Below, one piece after another: positions 54,098 to 62,200 of a stretch of 64,000 nucleotides of DNA. The position numbers and the translations under genes are program-made. Location: assembly GCF_000372725.1 (NCBI RefSeq), contig NW_005198391.1, positions 302,944 through 366,943 of the forward strand, given 5' to 3'. Below the pieces are notes generated by a model that was given only the letters and a program-made list of their open reading frames with translations, was not told the origin of the DNA and did not search any database. This DNA is from Emiliania huxleyi CCMP1516 (lineage: Eukaryota > Haptophyta > Isochrysidales > Noelaerhabdaceae). Position 1 is the stretch's first letter; each line of letters opens with the position of its first letter.

Positions 54098-56335
54098 ATG
54101 CGTGATGAAGCCCGCCCGGCCGGCTTTTGGCCGCCTGGGCGCTCGTCGGCGCCAGGCTACTTCGTTTACGACAATTCGCGCCTGTACGGCTTTAGCAAAT
54201 CGGGATGGCCGCCGGCCGCCTACTTGAGGAAGCAGACGCCTCGGCTACTGCCCATCTCAAACGAGGTTCGCACTCTGTCGCTCGACCTGGGAAACCACAC
54301 CGGCCCCGAAAGCGTTCAGGAGGGCTTTCTCAAAGAGAGCTCCAGTCTTCCCGCAAAGCTTTTCAACCCGAGCATTGTCGCGGCACCGCCCAACCTCTGC
54401 CCTCGCTGCGCCTTCGTCGCCGCGGTGCGGGCAGACGTGCTCCACCAATGCGATCGCTTGAGTCCGATCTTTCGCAAATGGCCTAATCGCATGAGCGTGA
54501 CTGCATTCTTCAAGCACAGGTCAGCTTCCACCACTCACGCTGCACCGGCTGTCGCCCCACCCACCATCCACAGACGTACATCTATCTGCGCACGATTTCG
54601 AAGCTGATATTGCTTATTGGGCCACCCTCGTGCCCGTAGCGCGCTATTGGTGCTCGACGAGCGGCTGCAGGTGCTCGCGTGGACCTGGTTCATCTCTCAC
54701 CCAGACAGGCAGATTTCGACGCCGTCGTGCGCCGGCTCGCAGCAGACGAGCGGGGCGGCCGTGCTCCCAACGGTTGACTGGAACGAGGTCCGGAGGCGCG
54801 AGAAGGTTCCACCCGGCATGTCAGGAGGCGCTCAGCCTCCGTGGCGCCAGCCGATCATCGACATGCGCCTGCTCAACGTCGACGGCCGCCTCTTTTGCAC
54901 ATACATCTGCATGTCCTGCAAGTTTTCGCTCAGCAAGCTGCACCTCACGCGCACTCTGACCGCGGACGGTGGCATCTCCGAGCTACGGGCGTGGTCGGGG
55001 TGGCGGAGCTCCCTGATATCGCCGTGGCTGCAGGGCCGAAATCAAGCCCTCTTCGTCCGCCCGTCCCGCGTCGAAGCCGGCTCCGACATCCTAATCTCGC
55101 CTTGGATTGGCGTGGCGGGCTTCATCGGCAAGCCAATCTTTGTCAACCGTTCAGTCGGCTGCTACGGGGGACGCTTCTGCCAGCCCCAGATGCGCAACAG
55201 GCGGTATAGTATGCAGTACGATTGCGGCCCATCCCCGCTCAACAGCACGATCGACCTCGAGGAAGTTGCGCACTACCTTCACGTTGACAAGGATGGGAGG
55301 AGGTTCCGCTCGCTCAACTCGTTTTCCCACGTCTTGCCGCTGGGCAACGCCCTGCCGGGCAATCTGAGTGCCGCCGATTTCGGAGGGGCCATGCGGAGGG
55401 GCGAGCTCGAGCACGCCGGCGAGCTCAGCGAGCTCTTTGCCGGAGGGATGCGGCTCTCCTCGACGGCCAACCTGGTGCGCATTCCACGCGCGACTCACCG
55501 CATGGGGGCGGATGGCAGCGAGGCGACCTGCGCGGTGTATCTCGGCGTCGGGCACTTGCACCGCGGCGCAGGGAAGATGTGCAATGGTAGAGCAGACTGC
55601 AAGCAGCGCAAGCGGCCGAGAGAGCCGACCAACGGCCGCGGCAGGCGGCTTCTGACTCGGCCTCCTTTGGCGGGCCCGAGCGGACAGCCTGGGGCCGGCA
55701 AGCGACCCAGAGAGCCGACCAGCCGAGGCAGACGGCTCCGGCACGTGGACCTTGGCAGACCCGTGAACCTCACCAGACCCGTGAACCGGCTGCGGGCGGT
55801 GCGGGCTGTGCGAGAGGGCAAGCGCCTGGGCTCCGGCAGCGAGCACGAAAAGACGAACTTCCAATTCGGCTACCAGTACACGCACTTCTTCTACGCAGTC
55901 TCGGCGGCGGCGCCACACCGGCTGCTGGCAGCCTCGTCCGAGTTTTGCGTGCCGAGCGTTCAGGACCCAGAGGAGTGCGAGAGCGTGCAGTTCATCACGG
56001 GCCTCCAGCTAGTCACGGCAGGTCGCCACTCGAGCGGCTTGCGGCCGCTGCAGTCTGATACCGTCGAGATGCGGCAACCGCGCCGCGAATGCGCCATCAC
56101 CGAGGGACGCTCTCAGGCCTGGCTGAGGCGATACCGATGCGGAGGCAACAGCACCTTCGGCGCGCGACACGAGCAGCTCTTGCTGACGTTCGGCGTCAAC
56201 GATTGCGAGGCCAAGACGGCAACGATGCCGCTCGAGCGAGTCTGGAGCATGCTGCAGCCGCTGCAGCGAGTCGAGGAGATGCGAAAGGCCCAACCAGTGA
56301 GATGGAGACGTCAAGGTGGGTCGTGCTTCGTGTAG
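54098..56335 (+). CDS. conserved protein with beta-propeller glycosidase-like C-terminus, two exons
   Basis: Exons 54098-54519 and 54640-56335 (GT-AG, phase 2) give about 705 residues. Conserved-looking parts are GYFVYDNSRLYGFSKSGWPP, LLVLDERLQVLAWTWFI, QPIIDMRLLNVDGRLFCTYI, ISPWIGVAGFIGKPIFVNRS, FGYQYTHFFYAVSAA and the end LLLTFGVNDCEAKTATMPLE followed by RVW. The pattern Y-x-H-F-x-Y then S-E-F-C ... Q-F-x-T-G ... L-L-x-F-G-V-N-D-C-E resembles the last blades of five-bladed propellers of the GH130 mannosidase/phosphorylase kind. This is a resemblance only. Between about 55590 and 55860 an Arg-rich stretch holds two related units (KRPREPTNGRGRRL and KRPREPTSRGRRLR) that interrupt the domain. 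The N-terminus may lie in an upstream exon, since no Met precedes 54098 in frame. Function unassigned. Confidence 0.5.
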
Positions 56336-56654
56336 CTGTGTAGCCTACTGTGTAGCGGTGTAGGCTGTAGAGCCGTATGGGGTGTGTAAGAGTCTCAAAT
56401 AGAGTCATTTCTCTACCACACACCGCCGAGCCCCGAATTGTGTTTTTGTGCCCGGTGTGTTATATCATGCGGTGTTCCCCGCTCTACCGTGTACCGACCG
56501 CCGGCCGTCGCGACGCGTGTAGGAGAGTAAAGCCGAGGCGGGTACCGTACGTATAAACATTAAAGCCGCGTAGTTGTAACCCCCGTAGCGCGTAGGGTGT
56601 AGGCCGCGTTTCGACGGCTCTAAGGGTTAAGCCTTAGGGACTAGGCCCGCCACA

Positions 56655-56748
56655 AGCACAACCCCACCAACCAGCGCTACCAGGGGGGTTAGCGAGATTG
56701 AGCACCAGCACCACTCCAGCATCTCGGTCTCGACTACGTGTGGACGCA
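56655..56748. repeat. duplicated segment, shorter copy
   Basis: Shares AGCACAACCCCAC-CAACCAGCGCTAC, CAGGGGGGTTA-AGCGAG, GAGCACCA and TCTCGGTCTCGACTACGTGT with 57753-57883 in the same order and orientation, but lacks about 37 bases present there. The copies are about 1.1 kb apart. Confidence 0.8.
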
Positions 56749-57121
56749 ACGTGAAGGCGGCGGAGCGCTCGTACATCGAGCGCACCGCGCCGACCGAAGA
56801 AGGAGCTCACTGATGAGCAGCTTGCGGCAAAGGCCGCGGCACGCAAGGCCAAGAAGAATTTTACACGTGCCAAGAAGAACCGGCAGAAGGAGCGCCGGGC
56901 GAAGGACGGAAGGAGGCTGGCGAGCGCGCCGCGAACGAGGCCGAGCGCGCGCAGGCCAGCGCCCGCGCGCGCAGCTGCGCGAGAACATCGAGTACGTGAG
57001 ATGGCCGGGCTGCGGTCTGCAGCTGCGCAGGCGCGCAGTTAGGCCGGGTCTAAAATAGGGGTCGAATACTCGCTGCCCCCGGAGAGGGACGACGGGTATC
57101 GACGCGGCCCCAGCCAGCAAG

Positions 57122-57400
57122 GTGTACGCCACAGTTCCCCAGGGGACCGTGGCGACGACGGTCGCCCCGGACTGGCTCGCGAACGAGCTGGCCGGGCGCG
57201 GCAAGATTGATACGGCATGCCGCGACCGCATGGTCATGCGCCTGATGACGGCCGCCGGCGCCTCGGCGCCGGCCGCCGTGTTCAGGTTCACGGCTGGCGA
57301 GGCGATGCAGACCGAGGACGACGACGAGGACGCCGACCGCTCCGAGGATTATTCCGACGACGGGAGGGTGTCCGACTGCTGGCCTCACCCAATATCTTAC
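57122..57400 (+). pseudogene. uncharacterised coding-like fragment
   Basis: An open frame with non-random composition: TVPQGTVATTVAPDWLANEL, AGRGKIDTACRDRMVMRLMT, then an acidic end TEDDDEDADRSEDYSDDGR. No ATG begins it and no family was recognised. It may be an exon of an unmodelled gene or a relic of the repeat that surrounds it. Confidence 0.3.
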
Positions 57401-57752
57401 CCCTTCTGCCCCCCCCTTCCTGCGACCCCCCAGGCTAGATGGAGTAGTCTGACAGATAAGCCGGATGAAGATTCTGCCCCACACAGCCCCTTACCCCTTC
57501 ACCCTCGCCTCGCTGCTTGGTGTTTCTGAACACGTAGTCGTCCACGCTGTGGGGGTTGTGTGCGGGTTGTGTCTGGGAGAGGGAGGGAGCGAGGGAGTGG
57601 GGTGCAGGTTGCTCACCCACGGCACCGGGCCCCGGTGCTTGCACTTTGAATGCCGTGGGGCTCCTGCCCGTGTCCGGGCGTGGAGATGCGAGGGTGGCCC
57701 CCCCTTGCCCCACCACTTTGTGTGTGTGGAGACGTTTACCTTACCTTACCTC

Positions 57753-57883
57753 AGCACAACCCCACACCAACCAGCGCTACCCGTACCCCCCGCTCTACCA
57801 GGGGGGTTATAGCGAGTCCGAGGGGGAGGTTGAGCACCAAGCACGACCACTCCAGCCTCTCGGTCTCGACTACGTGTGGACGC
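57753..57883. repeat. duplicated segment, longer copy
   Basis: Partner of 56655-56748. It includes an additional CCCGTACCCCCCGCTCTAC insertion and TCCGAGGGGGAGG-type bases. It ends 100 bp before the 3' end of the mL59-like gene. Confidence 0.8.
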
Positions 57884-57983
57884 GTGCGGCATCCCCCCAG
57901 AGCATGTGTGTTGTTTCTGTGCTCCTTTGTAGTACATTAACACTCACACACCTGGGAGCTCTCCACGCTCCACACCGCCCGGC

Positions 57984-58495
57984 TTACTTGAAGCGTTCCT
58001 CTTGCCTACGCTTCTCGCGGCGCTCGCGGCGCTCGACGCGGTACTCCTCGATTAGCGCGGGCATCTCCTTCATCTTCTGCTCAATCTGAGCCTGCCGCGC
58101 TGGCCGGCTCCGGTCCCGCTTATGCCCCTTGAAGCGCGGCGGCTCGACCATGACTGTCGGCTCGAGCAGGATCTCTCCCGCGCGGATGGCCGCTTTGACC
58201 TTGAGCGCCTGGGAGAGACGGGGAGGAGGGAGCTTGGGCGCGCGCGGTGCGAGACGCTCTGCTCGCGCGGCGGCGATCGCGCCTGTTTTCGGCGCGAGGG
58301 CGTGCGCGTGACGACAGTCTCCCCGTCGCTCGTCTCTACGGCCGTTGGCCGGCCGTGCCGCTCCCCGGGCTGCTTCTCCGCCCACTGGCTGACCGCCGCG
58401 CTCTTCCAGAGCGCGAGTCCCGCCGCGGGCCCCGCCGCAGAGGCGAGCGACGGCCCTGCGCGCAGCCAGGTGGCCGCAGCGCGTCGGGCGAGCAT
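57984..58495 (-). CDS. mitochondrial large-subunit ribosomal protein, mL59-like, two exons
   Basis: Exons 58495-58316 and 58208-57984 (GT-AG, 107 bp, phase 0) give 134 residues. The N-terminus is a typical mitochondrial presequence (MLARRAAATWLRAGPSLASA). Then come ALWKSAAVSQWAEKQPGERH and, after the junction, ALKVKAAIRAGEILLEPTVM. The end is strongly basic: PPRFKGHKRDRSRPARQAQI, EQKMKEMPALIEEYRVERR. The K-x-x-K-M-x-x-M-P-x-L-I-x-E-x-R tail resembles the mitoribosomal mL59 (yeast MRPL25) family. That assignment rests on remembered pattern and length, not on a search. It is divergent from RAD17 across the hairpin array. Confidence 0.5.
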
Positions 58496-59383
58496 CGCGA
58501 CAAGACCAGAAAGGCGTTTTCGAAAATCGCAAACCCTTTCAGCAGTCCTCCTCCGGGAATGCAGGAGCCTTCGCCAGGTCGTGTGAAGAGCACTGATGCC
58601 GCAGTGAGTGAGTGGTCCCGGGCCCTGCGGGGAACTAAGTCGGCGCAAGTTAGTCTGTGAGCTGGACGAGGGCTAGTGGTGCGCCGTGGCGGATCAAGTG
58701 GTGAAGTGCTCCCCCGGGAGTCGTGGTCGGAGGCCGGGACACTACGCGCACTAACTTAGTGTGCGGAAGTGAGTGCCTCCGGCCGGCCGCGAGGGGAGTG
58801 GTCCGGCGGGCCACTCGTAGTGCCCTTCGCCGGCGGACGGAGGCGGGCTCGGCTACTACGCGCACTAACTTAGTGTGCGGAAGTGAGTGCCTCCGGCCGG
58901 CCGGGGGGGAGTGGTCCAGCGGGCCGCTCGCAGTGCCCTTCGCCGGCGGACGGAGAGGTGGGCTCGGCTACCACGCGCACTAAGTTAGTGCGCGTAGTGA
59001 GTGGGCCGCCGGCGAGCGGGCTAGTGGGTGAGTGCCTCCTGCCACCCCGCGCACTAAGATAGTGCGCGTAGTGAGTGGGCCGCCGGCGAGCGGGCTAGTG
59101 GGTGAGTGCCTCCTGCCACCCCGCGCACTAAGATAGTGCGCGTAGTGGGTGGGCCGCCTTCTAGTGGTCGGCGAGGCCGTGGCCAGTGCCCCAGCCCTGC
59201 GGCGCCGCCTAGTGAGTGAGTGCTCACCGACCCTCCCCACACTAAGTCGGCATCGGTGCTGTGTTTTTTAGTTGGCGAAGGCTCCTGGGGAATGTACGTA
59301 AGAGTACGTAAGAGCTACATAAACACTGAAAAGAAGAAAATTGTTCTTCGCGCCCCCTACTCAACCGCAGGCTGTGTCGACAA
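58496..59383. promoter_or_regulatory. divergent mL59/RAD17 upstream region with hairpin array
   Basis: The 888 bp between the two divergent start codons contain five near-identical palindromes and their tandem units (58680-59160). Related half sites (ACTAAGTCGGC) lie at 58635 and 59240. No frame has a domain. It must contain both promoters. Confidence 0.55.
58739..59160. repeat. tandem array of five CGCACTAA/TTAGTGCG hairpins
   Basis: Palindromes lie at about 58746-58765, 58860-58879, 58973-58995, 59049-59067 and 59123-59141. The first two are CGCACTAA-C-TTAGTGTGCG. The third is perfect over 23 bases with arms ACGCGCACTAA/TTAGTGCGCGT around one G. The last two are GCGCACTA-AGA-TAGTGCGC. Spacing is about 115, 115, 74 and 74 bp, since two tandem unit types (CGGAAGTGAGTGCCTCCGGC- and GTGAGTGGGCCGCCGGCGAG-containing) carry them. 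The loop differs between the unit types while the arms are kept. Confidence 0.9.
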
Positions 59384-61789
59384 ATGTCCCTGCTCGCCCG
59401 CCGCGGCGCGTCTGAGAAGCGCAAGCGTGACGCCTCTCCCGCCCGGGCCGCGGCGCCGACCGCCACGCCCTCCGCGCCCGCCGCCGCCACCGCCGCCGAC
59501 CTCTGGGTTGAGAAGCACGCGCCGCGCTCGAGCGCCGACCTCGCGATGCACAAGAAGAAGGTGGAGGAGCTGCGGCAGTGGCTGGCGACGGCGGACGCGT
59601 CGCTGCAGCTCGGCCTGCCGCCCTCTCCGCGGATGCTCGTGCTGAGCGGCCCCCCCGGCTGCGCCAAGTCGACGGCGCTGCGCGTCCTCGCCGGCGAGGC
59701 GGGCTTTGAGATCTGCGAGTGGCTCGAGGGGCGCGCGCTGCGGTGGGTGTCGGAGGGCGAGCGGGCTGGCGCCGGTCCATCCGCGCACACCGGCTACGAG
59801 TCACGCCTCTCGCAGTTCGCCCACTTTCTGTCGTCCTCGCTCCGCACGCTCTCGCTCTCCATTGCGGCCGCCGGCCCGGCGCGAGGAGGCGGCTCCGAGA
59901 GCGGGGAGGGGGCGGGCGGGAGCGGCGCGTCGACGCCGACGGCCGCGGTCGGGCTGCGCCGCCGGCTCGTCCTCCTCGAGGAGCTGCCGGTCGGCAGCTC
60001 GAGCGGCGCGCGCACACAGGAGCTGCTCGAGCAGCAGCGGCGCATGCTGCGGAGCGCTCTCGAGACGGCGCGCTTCCCCGTGGCGCTCGTTCTCTGCTCG
60101 GACGCGTCGGTCTCGACCGCCAAGCAGCTGGAGACGCTCCTCGGCCCCGCCGCCGCCTGCCCGCAGCTCACCTGCCACGTCGCTTGCAACCCCGTCGCCG
60201 ACACGCTGCTCACGCGTGCATTGCGCTCCGTCGCCGCGGCCGAAGGAGTCTCGCTCGCGGCGGAGCAGCTGACGGCGCTGGCGCGCGCCTCGAACGGCGA
60301 CCTCCGCCACGCACTCAACCGGTCGCGCCCACCCCGGCGCCGTGCGGAGCGGGAGCGACCGGCCGCCACCGCCGCCCACCTTTCGGCGCTGTAGGTTGCA
60401 GCTGCTCGCGACGGGAGCAGAGCGCGCGCCGGCGCCGCGCGCGGGCAAGGGGGCAAAGGGAGCGAAGGGCGGCAAGGGTGGCAAGGCGAAGGGGGCGGCG
60501 CTCGTCCGGAGCGACGCCGCGGCCGCCCGGCCTACCTCTCCCCGACATGTCCATGACACGTCCATGACATGTCCTGCAGGCCCAGCGGCGGCGGCGCGGA
60601 CCGCGACCGGTTCCGCGACTTGTTCCACACCGTCGGCAAGCTGCTGCACGCGCCCGCGCAGGCTGCAAAGGCGGCGGCGGCGGCCAAGGGGGCCGAGGCG
60701 GCAGGCGGGGCGGGCGACGCGGCTCGCTGGTGGGAGCAGGAGCAGGAGAATGCGCGCGCCGCTTGCGACAACAGCGCCGTCGGCGGCACGGCGGATGCGG
60801 CGGCGGCGGCGGCGGCCACATCCAAGGCAGTGCTGGGGGGCGCGCCTCCCGAGCGGCTGCTCGCCGAGTCCTCGCTAGACGAGGCGCCTCGCACGCGCCC
60901 GCCCGCCCGCCCCGGGGGTCGGCCCCCGCCCGCACGGCGCGTGACCGCTCCCTCGCGTCTTCCCCTCTGCCCTTCAGGCCCTCGCGCTCTCCTTTTTGCA
61001 GCAAAACTACCTGCCGCACTTTGGCGACATCGAGGACGCGGCGCTCGCCGCCGACGCGATGTCCGACGCCGCGCACCTCGTGGGATCGTGCCGCACACAG
61101 CCGTGGGTCTCGCCCGCGGTCATGCCTCTCGTCGCTTCGCTCTCCACTCGGGCTGTCACCACCCTCAACCGCGTCCCCGCCCCGTCGCGCTTCTCCCAGT
61201 GCACAAAGCCGGCACACTTTGGCGCCGAGAGGGACGCGGCTCGGCTGTCGGAGCGGCTCGCAACGTCCTTCGCACCTCTCGGCGAGGCGGGCCAGGAGGC
61301 GCCCCCGCCGCCTCCTCTCGCCACCCACGGTCGCCCGCTCCGCTTTTCATCCGGAGGCACTCCCGCCTTGCGCAGGCGGGCCCGCAGCTGCTGGACCCCG
61401 CTGGCATGCTGGGCGGTGCGCGGCCGCTTCGCGCCCCACACCCGGCCGCCACCCCACTTGCCGCATCTCCCCCCCCCCCCCCTCAGCCGCACCGCGCCCC
61501 CCCGCGCGTCTCTTGGCACGCAGGTGCTCAGCTCGCAGCGGAGTTGCTGCCCTTCCTGCCGCGCTTGCTGCCTGCTCGCGCCCCCACAGCTGGCCGCCAC
61601 GGGCTCTCGCCGGAGCAGCGCGAGTGTGTCGTCCAGCTCACCAGCTTTGATGGGCGCGACGCGGGTGCCCACATGGCGCGGGCTCTGCCGCCAGTGCCGC
61701 TCGGCGGTATCTCCGACAGCATCGGCATGCAGGCGACGCAGCGGCTGGTGCCTCGGCCGCAACAACTTCTGGACGACATCGAGGAGTGA
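59384..61789 (+). CDS. RAD17: RAD17 checkpoint clamp loader, seven exons
   Basis: Exons 59384-60321, 60395-60529, 60580-60883, 60978-61106, 61200-61286, 61376-61415 and 61524-61789 join in phase to about 632 residues (human about 681). Three of six introns are GC-AG; the second (50 bp) is the least certain. Family landmarks: LWVEKHAPRSSADLAMHKKK, Walker A LVLSGPPGCAKSTALRVLAG, FEICEWLEG, a Walker B-like RLVLLEELP, GDLRHALNRLQLLATG across intron 1, and RDLFHTVGKLLHAP. SSLDE-ALALSFLQQNYLPHF across intron 3 is followed by DIEDAALAADAMSDAAHLV. The C-terminus has LLDPAGMLG-GAQLAAELLPFLPRLL. RAD17 with RFC2-5 loads the 9-1-1 clamp at damaged DNA in the nucleus and activates ATR signalling. Identity is firm; small exons 5-6 are inferred from frame and motif continuity. 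Confidence 0.9.
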
Positions 61790-62200
61790 ACTGTCGGTTG
61801 TGTGGACAATCTTTGGACTCATGCGACCTCTTCTCCCGCACAGGGCACCGTCGGTTGGGCTGTGTGGCCTCGTCACCCACGCCACAGGGCGAGAGGGGGG
61901 CGGGGGACTCGCAACCTAAAAAGAGATCTGGCAGTATTGTTACGGTCGAATGTTACGGTGCGTTGAGTTGGTGTGTGTGTTGCAACGCTTTGCGCGCCGT
62001 TTCGGCGTGTGCTTGCTGCTTGCAACAATTACTCTTCGTCTTCGTGCCGGATCTGAGTCCCTCCCCAACTCTCGAGGAATGCAACCTTGATGGTCCCCAG
62101 GCCAAGAGTGGCGCGCGCTCCTGCTGGCAACAGCAGTTGCAAGCGCTCGGGCGGCGTGCACTTGGAACAGCTGCCACGTTTGAGGCCGCCGGTCGCTGCG
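61790..62200. other. intergenic region
   Basis: Three-prime flank of RAD17 and promoter of the secreted protein that follows. GTTACGGT occurs twice near 61940-61960. No gene recognised. Confidence 0.5.

Larger units (their letters stand above)
56336..57983. other. repeat-rich interval with gene fragments
   Basis: Contains GTGTAGC-type short repeats (56330-56380), a duplicated segment (56655-56748 and 57753-57883), a Lys/Arg-rich fragment (56794-56930, plus: PKKELTDEQLAAKAAARK then AKKNFTRAKKNRQKERR) and an uncharacterised frame at 57122. None forms a complete recognisable gene. Confidence 0.5.
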
